This document shows, one piece after another, positions 33,912-42,579 of a stretch of DNA of 64,000 bases. The stretch covers positions 62,001 through 126,000 of the forward strand of contig JAPPNK010000026.1 in assembly GCA_028818695.1 (NCBI GenBank), in the 5' to 3' direction. Within the stretch, counting starts at the first letter, position 1; each line of letters opens with the position of its first letter. Both the position numbers and the translations under genes were made by a program. This stretch comes from Candidatus Poribacteria bacterium. GTDB lineage: Bacteria; Poribacteria; WGA-4E; GCA-2687025. The notes under the pieces were generated by a model. That model was not told where the DNA came from. It did no database searches and saw only the letters and a list, made by a program, of their open reading frames with translations.

Positions 33912-34892
33912 ATGGCAAAAAAAGCGTTGATCACAGGCATCACAGGGCAGGACGGCTCCTACCTCGCCGATCTGCTGACCGAAAAAGGGTATGAGGTGTA
34001 CGGCGTCGTTCGCCGGGCGAGCGCTTTCAACACCTCGCGCATTGACCATCTTTTCCGCAACACGCAGGAGCGCTCGCGGCTGATCTACGGCGACATCACC
34101 GACACGACAAGCCTCATCAGCGCGATTGAGGCGGCGGAGCCGGACGAGATCTACAACCTTGCGGCGCAGAGCCATGTGCATGTGAGTTTTAGCCAGCCCG
34201 AATATACCGGGTGCGTGACGGGCATCGGCGCGGCGCGTCTTCTCGAAGCGATGCGGACGGTCGGCAGCCCCGCGCGGTTTTATCAGGCAAGCAGCTCCGA
34301 AATGTTTGGCAAAGCAGCCGAGACGCCGCAGACGGAGCAGACGCCGTTTAGACCGAAAAGCCCCTACGGCGCGGCGAAGCTTTACGCGCACTGGATCGCC
34401 GTCAACTACAGGGAGGCGTACGGGATGCGCGCCAGCTCCGGGATCCTTTTCAACCATGAAAGTCCGCGGCGCGACCCGCGCTTTGTAACGCGCAAGATCA
34501 GCATGGCGGCGGCGCGCATCAAGAAAGGGCTTCAAAAGGAGATTCGGCTTGGAAACCTGGACGCGAAGCGGGACTGGGGCTTCGCGGGCGACTATGTCCA
34601 TGCGATGTGGCTCATGCTTCAGCAGGAGGAGGCGGACGATTATGTCGTCGCGACGGGCGAGATGCATTCGGTGCGCGACTTTCTGGAGGTTGCTTTTGGC
34701 TATCTAGACCTGGATTACCGCGATTTTGTGGAAACGGACCCGCGCTTCATGCGTCCTGCGGAGGTGGATGTTCTCTGCGGGGACGCTTCAAAGGCGCGGG
34801 CGGCGCTGGGCTGGACGCCGAACTACACGTTTGAGGACCTTGTGCGGATGATGGTGAACGCAGATATGCGCGCTTTAGAAGAGCCGCGGTAG
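33912..34892 (+). CDS. gmd: GDP-mannose 4,6-dehydratase
   Basis: A 326-residue extended SDR that converts GDP-mannose to GDP-4-keto-6-deoxymannose, the precursor of GDP-fucose, rhamnose or perosamine. [10 protein letters not shown] is the Rossmann motif, N-L-A-A-Q-S-H-V follows, S-S-S-E-M-F-G supplies the catalytic Ser/Thr-Glu, and Y-G-A-A-K gives Y-x-x-x-[10 protein letters not shown] matches the Gmd substrate-binding segment. It starts 6 bp after manC. No downstream GDP-sugar reductase is in the window. Confidence 0.92.
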   Translation: MAKKALITGITGQDGSYLADLLTEKGYEVYGVVRRASAFNTSRIDHLFRNTQERSRLIYGDITDTTSLISAIEAAEPDEIYNLAAQSHVHVSFSQPEYTGCVTGIGAARLLEAMRTVGSPARFYQASSSEMFGKAAETPQTEQTPFRPKSPYGAAKLYAHWIAVNYREAYGMRASSGILFNHESPRRDPRFVTRKISMAAARIKKGLQKEIRLGNLDAKRDWGFAGDYVHAMWLMLQQEEADDYVVATGEMHSVRDFLEVAFGYLDLDYRDFVETDPRFMRPAEVDVLCGDASKARAALGWTPNYTFEDLVRMMVNADMRALEEPR

Positions 34893-34907
34893 GGGCGAGA
34901 GCGGTCC

Positions 34908-35549
34908 TTGAATCAAACCGCCGCGCTGCTGATTGTTTTCGGCTTCACGCTTTTTGACCATGCGGGAACTCCCAACGCTTATGTGATTGCGATGGCGGTT
35001 GCAAAGTCGGAAAGTTGGGACCCATATGCGGTGTTTGCGGCGGGGTTTCTGTCGGTTCTGCTGTATGAAAACGCGGTGTACTGGCTCGGCAGGTATGTGC
35101 GCCGGACGAAGGGGAAGGCGCGCGGCCGTTTGACGCGGTATGTTCTGCAGTCGGCGCATCATGTGAATAAGTGGCTGGAGGACGGCTCGCTTTTGTGGCT
35201 AATGTTTGGGCGTTTCGTCGCGTTCGCGGGTCTGTATGTGCCGTTTGGGGCGGGGCATATGGGGTTAAAGTACGGGCGTTTTTTGGCGTGGACGACGGTC
35301 GGAAGCGTCTTGCAGATGTCGGCGTTCGGCATTTTGGCGTATCAGCTTGGGCGGCAATTCGAGGACTTGATCAAGAAGTGGGGCTGGACGGGTCTTGCGG
35401 CGGCGGTTGTGTTGATGGGGGTCTGGTCGTTGTTGAAGCGTCTTCGGCGGCGGCGGAAGCGTCGGCGTTCGGCGGAGGGGGGCGTTTCAGCGGAGCAGGC
35501 TGGCGATGAACTGCAGAATGATAAGAGCGATGATAGGCGAGAAGTCTAG
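34908..35549 (+). CDS. DedA/VTT-family membrane protein
   Basis: A 213-residue multi-spanning protein of the DedA (SNARE-associated Golgi, VTT) family. Hydrophobic spans include A-A-L-L-I-V-F-G-F-T-L-F, F-A-A-G-F-L-S-V-L-L and L-A-A-A-V-V-L-M-G-V. G-R-F-V-A-F-A-G-L-Y-V-P-F-G-A-G matches the conserved re-entrant loop. The start is a TTG after GGGGCGAGAG; no ATG is available in the leading segment. The tail is basic, then polar, and overlaps the 3' end of the opposing yggT gene. DedA proteins act in lipid-carrier or membrane homeostasis. Confidence 0.75.
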   Translation: MNQTAALLIVFGFTLFDHAGTPNAYVIAMAVAKSESWDPYAVFAAGFLSVLLYENAVYWLGRYVRRTKGKARGRLTRYVLQSAHHVNKWLEDGSLLWLMFGRFVAFAGLYVPFGAGHMGLKYGRFLAWTTVGSVLQMSAFGILAYQLGRQFEDLIKKWGWTGLAAAVVLMGVWSLLKRLRRRRKRRRSAEGGVSAEQAGDELQNDKSDDRREV

Positions 35550-35771
35550 CCCGATGCGCATGGAGACGGGCGACAAGACCTCGCGTATCGGTCCGAGCAG
35601 CGGCTCGGTCGCCTTGGAGAGCAGCTCATAGAAGCGGTGAACGCTTGGATGCCCCTCTCCTCCGATCGTGAACCATGAGAATAGAACGGTGATGAAAATT
35701 GCGATCGTGTAAACATGGATCACAAGTTGCAGCAGCTCAACGATGATTTCAACGACCGGGTTAGAAGGCAT
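35487..35771 (-). CDS. YggT family membrane protein
   Basis: A 94-residue protein with two membrane segments (Y-T-I-A-I-F-I-T-V-L-F-S-W-F and P-I-I-A-L-I-I-L-Q-F-I-A-S-L-L). Between them is L-S-K-A-T-E-P-L-L-G-P-I-R, the family signature. The length is typical of single-repeat YggT proteins, which are linked to cell division or osmotic homeostasis in other bacteria. It overlaps the DedA 3' end convergently. Confidence 0.85.
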   Translation of the reverse strand: MPSNPVVEIIVELLQLVIHVYTIAIFITVLFSWFTIGGEGHPSVHRFYELLSKATEPLLGPIREVLSPVSMRIGLDFSPIIALIILQFIASLLR

Positions 35772-35830
35772 GTCTATAGGATAACGCGGTCGGGGGCGGA
35801 GGTCAAGGTTTCGGCGGCGCGCTTTCCGCC

Positions 35831-35859
35831 TTGACGCGCCGCCCAGCGTCTTTTATGCT
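35831..35859 (+). promoter_or_regulatory. Sigma70-type promoter for the WD40 gene
   Basis: TTGACG (35831-35836), 17-bp spacer, TATGCT (35854-35859), 27 bp before the start codon. Confidence 0.6.
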
Positions 35860-35886
35860 CATAAACAGGCTCAAAAGGAGACGCCC

Positions 35887-37779
35887 ATGAACAGGTCCCT
35901 CTCTTGGATCGGCGCATTCTTCTTGGTCTGTTGCGTCTGGGCGGCGGCGGCGGCGGCGTCGGACCCTGAGCCGTCGCCTTACATTTCTCGTCTGTCGCTG
36001 CCGGACGGCGCCAAGATGCGCATCGGCAAAGGTCGGGTCAACTTCATCGCCTATTCGCCGGACAGCAAGCGAATCGCCGCCGCGAGCGCCATCGGCGTAT
36101 GGATTTACGACGCGGGTTTCGGCAAGGAGATCGCGCTGCTGCGGGGGCATACAAGGCGCGTCAACTCGGCGGCGTATTCCCCGGACGGAAAGCGGATTGT
36201 CAGCACAAGCTGGGACGGCACGATTCGGGTGTGGGACGCAGCGTTCAACCGCGCGGAGGATGCGCTTCTTTATACCCTTCAACAAAGCGCTAGAGCGGCG
36301 GCGTATTCCCCGGATGGCAAGACGATCGCCAGCGCCGGCAGCGACAACGCGATTCGACTATGGAATGCGGGTGACGGCGCGCTTCTCAATACGCTGGAAG
36401 GGCATATCGGCGAGGTACATTCAACAGCGTATTCTCCGGACGGCAAAACAATCGTGAGCGGAAGCGGCGACGGAACGGCGCGCATCTGGGACGCCGAAAG
36501 CGGCGATCTTCTCCGCGTCCTTGAAGAGCGTTCGTCCAATGCCGGAGGCGCGTTCGGCATCGGGTCGGTCGCGTATTCTCCGGACGGCAAGACGATTGTG
36601 AGCAGCGGCGGTGAAGCGCGCATCTGGGATGCCGAGACCGGCGATCTTCTCCATACCCTTGGAGCGGCGGATCCTTCTGTCGCGTATTCGCCGGACGGGA
36701 GGCTGATAGCATTCAGCGGGTTCTACGAAGGTCGGAATGGAATTGATTACGGGATTCGTATATGGAACGTCGCCTACGGCTCGCCTCTCCAGCCATTCGA
36801 TTTAAACACTGCCCACAATTGGGTCGCGTTTTCCCCGGACGGGCATAACTTAGCGGCAGGGAACTACTCTGGAATTTATATCTGGAATATCGAGATCGGC
36901 GAACGCATCCATAGAATCAGCGGACATGGGAGCGACGTTCAGTACGCTATGCTCACGCCGGACGGAAGCGGGATCGCCGTTGCTCACTTCACAGAACCGC
37001 TGCGTATATGGGATCCCAAAACCGGAGCGCTCCTCAAAGAGGTTCAAAAGGCTGACGGCAAGATGGGAGCCATTTCGCCGGACGGAAAGCTCGCAGCCGA
37101 CGTAGAAAACTTCGGCGAGACGATACGCATCATTGATATTGAGACCGATTCAGAGATACATACGCTCAACGGGCATACGAAGCGGATCACTGCAACGGCG
37201 TTTTCGCCGGACGGGAAAACGCTTGTCTCTTCAAGCAGCGACAAAACTGTTCGGCTCTGGAACGTCAAGACCGGCGCTCCGCTCCACACGCTGAAAGAGC
37301 ATACAGGCGCGGTCTATTCGGCTGCATACTCCCCCGACGGCAAAACGATCGTTACCGCCGCCGGCGATAAGACGGTACGAATTTGGAACGCCGAGACCGG
37401 CGAACTTCTGAAAACATTGAAAGAACATACAGGCTGGGTCTATTCAGCTGCATACTCTCCTGACGGCAAAACGATCGTTACTGCCGGCCGCGATATGACG
37501 GTACGAATTTGGAACGCCGAGACCGGCGAACTTCTGAAAACGCTGGAAGGACATACAAATGATGTCGTCTGCGCGGCGTATTCCCTCGATGGAAAGACGA
37601 TCGCCAGCGCGGGCGACGATCTGACGATACGCATTTGGAACTCCGAGACGGGCGAACTTCTGAAAACGCTGGAAGGGCATACCTCCCGCGTCAAATGGGT
37701 AGGGTATTTGTCGGACGGCAAGACGCTCGCCAGCGCCAGCGATGATGGAACCGTCCTTATCTGGGATGTGTCCGATTAA
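35887..37779 (+). CDS. Exported WD40-repeat protein
   Basis: A 630-residue protein with a signal peptide (F-F-L-V-C-C-V-W-A-A-A-A-A-A-S) and about thirteen WD40-type blades of the form A-Y-S-P-D-G-K-T-I-V-S-A-x-x-D-x-T-V-R-I-W-N. The last repeats (about 37270-37700) are nearly identical at DNA level (acatacaggc...gtctattc), showing recent expansion; the early ones are more diverged. Two propellers of 6-7 blades are likely. AAAAGGAG precedes the ATG. Such exported propellers act as binding scaffolds; the partner is unknown. Confidence 0.85.
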   Translation: MNRSLSWIGAFFLVCCVWAAAAAASDPEPSPYISRLSLPDGAKMRIGKGRVNFIAYSPDSKRIAAASAIGVWIYDAGFGKEIALLRGHTRRVNSAAYSPDGKRIVSTSWDGTIRVWDAAFNRAEDALLYTLQQSARAAAYSPDGKTIASAGSDNAIRLWNAGDGALLNTLEGHIGEVHSTAYSPDGKTIVSGSGDGTARIWDAESGDLLRVLEERSSNAGGAFGIGSVAYSPDGKTIVSSGGEARIWDAETGDLLHTLGAADPSVAYSPDGRLIAFSGFYEGRNGIDYGIRIWNVAYGSPLQPFDLNTAHNWVAFSPDGHNLAAGNYSGIYIWNIEIGERIHRISGHGSDVQYAMLTPDGSGIAVAHFTEPLRIWDPKTGALLKEVQKADGKMGAISPDGKLAADVENFGETIRIIDIETDSEIHTLNGHTKRITATAFSPDGKTLVSSSSDKTVRLWNVKTGAPLHTLKEHTGAVYSAAYSPDGKTIVTAAGDKTVRIWNAETGELLKTLKEHTGWVYSAAYSPDGKTIVTAGRDMTVRIWNAETGELLKTLEGHTNDVVCAAYSLDGKTIASAGDDLTIRIWNSETGELLKTLEGHTSRVKWVGYLSDGKTLASASDDGTVLIWDVSD

Positions 37780-37784
37780 GATTC

Positions 37785-37960
37785 CCGTTTTCACGGGAAT
37801 GACGATCTGGAGGGGCGCGCGGGAAGGACGATCTGAGAGGCGCGCGGGAAGGACGATCTGGAGGGGCGCGCGGGAAGGACGATCTGAGAGGCGCGCGCGG
37901 GAATGACGATTTAAGGAGCGCGCAGAATGACGGTCTGATCGGAGGAATGACGCGGAATGT
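37785..37960. repeat. Tandem 25-bp-class repeat grown from a MITE core
   Basis: After ATTCCCGTTTTCACGGGAAT, units of 24-27 bp starting gacgatctg and ending gcgcgcgggaag repeat about five times, degrading toward the 3' side. Each unit ends in GGGAA(T/G)GACG, the family A core edge, suggesting slippage from a core fragment. Confidence 0.75.
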
Positions 37961-38048
37961 TGAGGCGCGGGAAAGGCGCTCCCTTTGACGATTCCCGCCG
38001 CATGTGGCACTATAACCTTCAACGTTGTCGCTCAACAGGCTGGGAAAT

Positions 38049-39683
38049 ATGCATATCCCGCGTCATCTCGTTCCATTTGACACGCGGCGCATTCAGCGCA
38101 TCGAAACCGACTTTCTAATCGTCGGAAGCGGAAACGCGGGGCTGCGCGCCGCCATCGAAGCCAGCGGCGAAGGCTCCGTCGTTCTCCTCTCAAAAGAAAA
38201 CGTCAACGAAGGCGCCACCCGATACGCCCAAGGCGGAATCGCCGTCGTCATGAACAAAGAGGACACCATCGAAGCGCATGTCCGCGACACGCTGGACGCC
38301 GGCGCGGGGCTGTGCCATCTGCCTGCCGTTCAAACGATGGTCGCGGAGGGCGTCGACCGGGTCGCCGAGCTGCTCGAATGGGGCGCCGAATTTGACCGCG
38401 ACAAAGAGGGGCTTGCCTTCGGCTTAGAAGGCGCGCACAGCGTCCGAAGGGTCGCGCACAAGGGCGACTCCACCGGCGAAGAGATGCAGTCCGCACTCGC
38501 CAAAAAAGCGCTCTCCCATCCCAACGTCTCCGTCTTAGAACACACCTTCGTCATCGACCTTCTCACCGACAGCGGGGCGTGCGTCGGGGCGTTGGCGCTG
38601 CGTCCAGACGGCGAGCTGACCGCCGTATTCGCCAAAGCGACGATCCTTGCCGCGGGCGGACTCGGGCAGCTCTACAAACGCACCTCCAACCCGTCCGTCG
38701 CGACGGGGGACGGAATGGCGATGGCGTTTCGCGCGGGCGCGGCGCTGACCGACATGGAATTTTTTCAGTTTCATCCGACCGCGCTTTATATGGAAGGCAA
38801 GCCGCGCTTTTTGATCTCCGAGGCGGCGCGCGGCGAGGGGGCGCAGCTGCTCAACATACGCGGCGAGCGGTTCATGATCGCCTACGACGAGCGGGAGGAA
38901 CTTGCCCCGCGCGACATCGTCACAAGGGCGGTCTTGGCGGAGACGATGCGCGCGCGGCACCCGTGCGTCTATCTAGACCTGACGAAGCATAGCCGAGAGT
39001 TTTTAGAGAAACGTTTCCCGAACATACTCTGCACGCTCCGCTCCTACGGCGTTGAGATCTGGCGCGATGTGATCCCCGTTCAGGCGGCGGCGCATTTCAT
39101 GATGGGCGGCGTCTGGACGGACAGGCGCGGGCGCACCTCCCTTCCGAACCTGTTTGCGTGCGGCGAGGCGGCATGCAGTATGGCGCACGGAGCGAACCGC
39201 CTCGCCAGCAATTCGCTTCTGGAGGGGCTTGTGTTTGGCAGAAGAGCGGGGCGCAGCGCTGTCAAGGCGGCGAGGCGGCATGAGGGACCTGTATGGAAGC
39301 CGCTGTCGGCGGACGCTTCCGAGACGCCTCCGCCGCGCGGCGCGCAGGAATTGCGGGAGCGGCTTCAGGAGCGTATGTGGGAAGAGGCGGGCATTTTGCG
39401 CTCGGCGGAGAGCCTTGAGAGCGCGCTGAACGCCTTAGAAAAGATGCCGTTGAGCGGCGGAACGGACCGCGCAGACATCGAATACAGCAACATGCGCATC
39501 TTGGGAGAGCTGTTGGCGCGGGCGGCGCTGGAGCGGGTTGAATCGCGCGGGGCGCATTTTCGGTTAGACCGCCCCGAACGCGACGACGCAAACTGGAAAC
39601 GCCGCGTGTACTTCGCCCGCGGCGAAAACGGAACGGTACGCATGCGCGTCAGCCGACGCGGGCCGAAAGGAGAAAACAGATGA
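38049..39683 (+). CDS. nadB: L-aspartate oxidase
   Basis: A 544-residue flavoenzyme that oxidises L-aspartate to iminoaspartate, the first step of de novo NAD synthesis. F-L-I-V-G-S-G-N-A-G-L-R-A-A-I-E-A-S is the FAD-binding motif. T-R-Y-A-Q-G-G-I-A-V-V, H-S-V-R-R-V-A-H and E-F-F-Q-F-H-P-T-A-L are L-aspartate oxidase signatures, and A-A-H-F-M-M-G-G-V is near the active site. The partner nadA is about 5.5 kb downstream (45150-46235, minus). The ATG at 38049 gives a normal N-terminus. The stop overlaps the next gene by ATGA. Confidence 0.93.
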   Translation: MHIPRHLVPFDTRRIQRIETDFLIVGSGNAGLRAAIEASGEGSVVLLSKENVNEGATRYAQGGIAVVMNKEDTIEAHVRDTLDAGAGLCHLPAVQTMVAEGVDRVAELLEWGAEFDRDKEGLAFGLEGAHSVRRVAHKGDSTGEEMQSALAKKALSHPNVSVLEHTFVIDLLTDSGACVGALALRPDGELTAVFAKATILAAGGLGQLYKRTSNPSVATGDGMAMAFRAGAALTDMEFFQFHPTALYMEGKPRFLISEAARGEGAQLLNIRGERFMIAYDEREELAPRDIVTRAVLAETMRARHPCVYLDLTKHSREFLEKRFPNILCTLRSYGVEIWRDVIPVQAAAHFMMGGVWTDRRGRTSLPNLFACGEAACSMAHGANRLASNSLLEGLVFGRRAGRSAVKAARRHEGPVWKPLSADASETPPPRGAQELRERLQERMWEEAGILRSAESLESALNALEKMPLSGGTDRADIEYSNMRILGELLARAALERVESRGAHFRLDRPERDDANWKRRVYFARGENGTVRMRVSRRGPKGENR

Positions 39684-40477
39684 CGGTCGCTTGCAGTTCG
39701 CTTTGTTTCACGCAGCAGTCGTTTGAGCGCGCGTGCAGCCACATGGCGCGCATGGGTTTCAAGACCGTTGATGTCGCCGTTCTTCAGAACTGGGCGCACT
39801 TTAGCCCGAAAGAGCTGGCGGAAGATCTGGACGCGCAGGTGGAACGCGCGCAGGAGGCGATGGCGGCGGCTGGGCTGAAAGCGGCCGCCCTGAACGCCAG
39901 CGCAGGCGCGAGCGACCGCAAAACAGAAACGAAGCGGTTCAAGGCGATCTGCGAGTTTGCGAACGCGCTGGAGGCGCCGGTCATCTGTTATGCGGCGCCG
40001 CTCGGCATCATCGAGTATGAGAAGACGCTGGCGCGGTACGGGCCGCTGCTTGAGACGGCGCAGAAAGCGGGCGTTGCGCTGGCGGTGGAGGCGCATGCGC
40101 GCACGCTTTTAGAGATGCCGGAGGACGCCGCGAAGTTCTGCGACGACCTGGAAGGAATGCGGTTGACGCTCGACCCAAGCCATATGTGGGCGGGCGAAAA
40201 TCAGGGCAAGCCGTTCGATGCGCTGTACCCGTATGTGTCGCACACGCACTGGCGCGACAGCGGGGACGCCTGGGAGCGGTGCCAGGTTCCGGTGCGGGAG
40301 GGGGTCGTCGACTTTGCGAGCGTGTTGAAAGGGTTGTTTCAGACCGGCTACCGAGGCGCCTATTCGGTGGAGTATATCGACACCTTCCCAAATGGCGGAG
40401 AACGCAACATTTTGACGATGAAGCGGCTTTTAGACGAGTGGGTGCGGCTTGTTGAGAGGTCGTTTTCGGAGTCTTGA
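39680..40477 (+). CDS. Sugar phosphate isomerase/epimerase (xylose isomerase-like TIM barrel)
   Basis: A 265-residue AP-endonuclease-2-like barrel. V-E-A-H-A-R-T supplies metal-ligand residues, L-T-L-D-P-S-H-M-W-A-G-E is the strand-6 motif, and S-H-T-H-W-R-D-S carries a further His ligand; S-V-E-Y-I-D-T ends the barrel. Family members isomerise or epimerise sugars and are often next to Gfo/Idh/MocA genes in these bacteria. Here the start overlaps the nadB stop (ATGA), so the two are co-transcribed although their chemistry is unrelated. Substrate unknown. Confidence 0.8.
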   Translation: MTVACSSLCFTQQSFERACSHMARMGFKTVDVAVLQNWAHFSPKELAEDLDAQVERAQEAMAAAGLKAAALNASAGASDRKTETKRFKAICEFANALEAPVICYAAPLGIIEYEKTLARYGPLLETAQKAGVALAVEAHARTLLEMPEDAAKFCDDLEGMRLTLDPSHMWAGENQGKPFDALYPYVSHTHWRDSGDAWERCQVPVREGVVDFASVLKGLFQTGYRGAYSVEYIDTFPNGGERNILTMKRLLDEWVRLVERSFSES

Positions 40478-40627
40478 AGTTGGCGCGCCGCTCTTCTGAT
40501 AGAGAAAGGGCGGACGTTCTTGCCAAACGATCCAAAGCGTCTCTTGTTCAAGAACGCTCAGATTCCCGCAAACGCCCGTTAGCGCCATACTGAAGAGCAG
40601 GACGCAACGGAGCGAAAGGAGGCATCC

Positions 40628-41425
40628 ATGATACCCTACGGCGAACCGGGTCCGATGTCCGACCGAGAGCGGTATATCTTCGACTGCGCCGGCTATCTCG
40701 TCATTCCGAACGCGCTCACCCAAGAGGAGGCGCAAGCGGCGCTGGAGGCGTGCGAACGGCTTCACCGAGACCTGCCCCAAGACCAGTGGCGGCAGATTGG
40801 CGGCGCCTACGAAAAGGAGCCTGCCCTAGAAGCGCTGATTGACCATCCTTCCATTCTCCCGAAGGCGAGAGCGCTGTTCGGCGACCGGTTCATACTCCAA
40901 AGCAGCTGGGCGACGGCGGTTCCGGCGGGCTTCCGCGGCGGCGGCTTCCATGAGGACGGCTCCAGCGCTTACCCGTTCAGCAAGCTGGCTGAAGCGACGC
41001 CGCTGATTCAGCTGCGCACCGGGTTTATTTTGACCGACCAGAGCGAGCCGGGCGTCGGAAACCTCGCGCTCATACCCGGCAGCCACCGCGCCAAAGCGAG
41101 CCTCCCCGACGGCGCGAACCGCCGCAACCTCCCGAACGCCCACGTAACGACCGGACCGCCGGGAACCGCCGTCATGTTCCACCAAGGAACCCACCATTGC
41201 GGAACCGAAAACGAGCGCCCTTACCCAAGACATATGTACCACACGATCTACGCGCCGCCGTGGCTGCATTTGACCGACCGATGGGGCAACTGCGAGCGGT
41301 TTTTGGAGCGGACGACGCCGATGCGGCGCGCCCTCGCGGGGGTATGGGGCGACGAGACGGCGTCGTTTCATATGCCGCCGCTGCCGTGGCAAGAATGGGA
41401 GGCGGAGCGCGGCGCCGATGCCTGA
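40628..41425 (+). CDS. Phytanoyl-CoA dioxygenase (PhyH) family protein
   Basis: A 265-residue Fe(II)/2-oxoglutarate dioxygenase. The facial triad is visible: F-H-E-D (His108, Asp110) and a distal His in the G-T-H-H-C-G / H-M-Y-H-T-I-Y region. G-V-G-N-L-A-L-I-P-G-S-H is the classic PhyH loop and R-T-G-F-I-L-T-D precedes it. AAAGGAGG lies upstream of the ATG. Bacterial members hydroxylate small molecules; the family is expanded in several marine and sponge-associated bacteria. It overlaps the next gene by 8 bp. Confidence 0.88.
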   Translation: MIPYGEPGPMSDRERYIFDCAGYLVIPNALTQEEAQAALEACERLHRDLPQDQWRQIGGAYEKEPALEALIDHPSILPKARALFGDRFILQSSWATAVPAGFRGGGFHEDGSSAYPFSKLAEATPLIQLRTGFILTDQSEPGVGNLALIPGSHRAKASLPDGANRRNLPNAHVTTGPPGTAVMFHQGTHHCGTENERPYPRHMYHTIYAPPWLHLTDRWGNCERFLERTTPMRRALAGVWGDETASFHMPPLPWQEWEAERGADA

Positions 41426-41972
41426 CCTCTCCGCCTATTTCAAGCTGTTTTTGGAGCTGCTGCTGTCGCCGAACGGGATGCTGACCGCGGGGGCTGCAGT
41501 CGCGGCGGCGTGGCTGGCGCGGCTCTATTTTAAAAAAAAGCGCATACCGGGGCTGGTTGTCGAAACGATCCCGGAGGACACATGGTTCGTTCATCGGGAC
41601 GACAACCGCCGCCTGTCGATCGTGATCGCGCTTCGGCTTGTGAACAAAAGCGGGCGCGAGGCGCGCATTCGGAGCGTCCGTTTCAGCGGCTATTCCGCGG
41701 CTCAAGAGGCGCCGCCGATCCTGCTGGAAGGGGCGCAAACGAGCGCGCCGCTGCCGTATCCGAAGGGGGAGCAGTACCGCGCCGGCATGGAGTTCCGCAT
41801 TCCGCCGTATTCGACGCAGACAGCGTGGGCGTTGTATGTGTCGAAGAGCGTGGATCTGCGGAATCGAATGTCGGCGCCGCTTACGATACGCTCCATGGAC
41901 GGGAAGCGGACGGCTCTGCGGGTGGAGCTGCGCCGGCATCCGTGGCAGATCGCGCTCTATAGCGCCGCATGA
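41418..41972 (+). CDS. Membrane-anchored hypothetical protein
   Basis: A 184-residue protein whose ATG lies inside the 3' end of the PhyH gene. One membrane segment (M-L-T-A-G-A-A-V-A-A-A-W-L-A-R-L-Y-F) is followed by a basic K-K-K-R and a soluble beta-rich domain (R-L-S-I-V-I-A-L-R-L-V-N-K-S-G-R-E-A-R-I). The latter could be a small Ig-like or CARDB-type sandwich. No family is recognised. Confidence 0.6.
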   Translation: MPDLSAYFKLFLELLLSPNGMLTAGAAVAAAWLARLYFKKKRIPGLVVETIPEDTWFVHRDDNRRLSIVIALRLVNKSGREARIRSVRFSGYSAAQEAPPILLEGAQTSAPLPYPKGEQYRAGMEFRIPPYSTQTAWALYVSKSVDLRNRMSAPLTIRSMDGKRTALRVELRRHPWQIALYSAA

Positions 41973-42072
41973 GGATGGAGGTGTTGTCCGCCATTTCAAG
42001 CAGCATGTCGTATTTCGTAATAAATAATGGGTGGGCATCGCTATAATTTATCGAACGATTAATGTAAAATAG

Positions 42073-42087
42073 TTGCCATTTCGGCAA
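42073..42087. promoter_or_regulatory. Short inverted repeat TTGCCATTTCGGCAA
   Basis: A 5-5-5 bp inverted repeat in the AT-rich stretch before the DEW-type gene; it could be an operator or a leader hairpin. A TATAAT occurs at 42042-42047 without a good -35 element. Confidence 0.35.
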
Positions 42088-42151
42088 TGTCAATGCTAAC
42101 CTATACACGTTATGGAACGGGTGTCGAACTCGAAGTGTGAAAGGACGGACG

Positions 42152-42574
42152 ATGAACGAAAACTCAACAAATGAAAGACAAACCGCAATTGATGCGGTCA
42201 TCGCCATCTTCAAAAAAGAAGTACCTGATGAGTGGGCGACATATGTGGCTGCGCAAAAGGCTTTACACGCCGCAAACACAATCGGCCTTGCCAGAGACAT
42301 AAACAATGCCGAGGCTGCGCTAAAGGACGTCTTTGAGAAACTAGGAACAGATGATTCACAAGTCGGCCGGTCGGAATTTGTCACACGATTAGCGTTGGAG
42401 GCATTCCACCCAAGCCATCACGCAGCAACTCAAGCGCTTCGGCATGCAGCAGCAGACATGTACGCAAAAGCCGCGCTTCAACTAAAAACGGCAGCACCCC
42501 AGACATTTGAGGCATACATGGCTTTGCCAAAAGTGTCTGGAACATCAACTCAAAATAGGAAAGACGAAAAATGA
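42152..42574 (+). CDS. Small DEW-family protein beside a methyltransferase-HNH gene
   Basis: A 140-residue protein opening E-R-Q-T-A-I-D-A-V-I-A-I-F-K-K-E-V-P-D-E-W-A-T-Y, which aligns with the start of the proteins at 16144 and 17490. A second degenerate motif (A-P-Q-T-F-E-A-Y-M-A-L) is near the C-terminus. It is probably all helical and soluble. The start at 42152 was preferred over an in-frame GTG at 42137. Its DNA and upstream region are visibly more AT-rich than the surroundings, suggesting acquisition. It ends 5 bp from the 3' end of the convergent methyltransferase-HNH gene. Confidence 0.65.
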   Translation: MNENSTNERQTAIDAVIAIFKKEVPDEWATYVAAQKALHAANTIGLARDINNAEAALKDVFEKLGTDDSQVGRSEFVTRLALEAFHPSHHAATQALRHAAADMYAKAALQLKTAAPQTFEAYMALPKVSGTSTQNRKDEK

Positions 42575-42579
42575 AGGGG

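Noticed and set aside
32964-34667. A 567-codon minus-strand frame across manC and gmd
   Set aside because: It covers two well-supported genes in antisense and has no recognisable domain.
38000-38030. TTGACG and TATAAC upstream of nadB as a promoter
   Set aside because: The spacing is 20 bp, outside the normal range, so it is not listed as supported.
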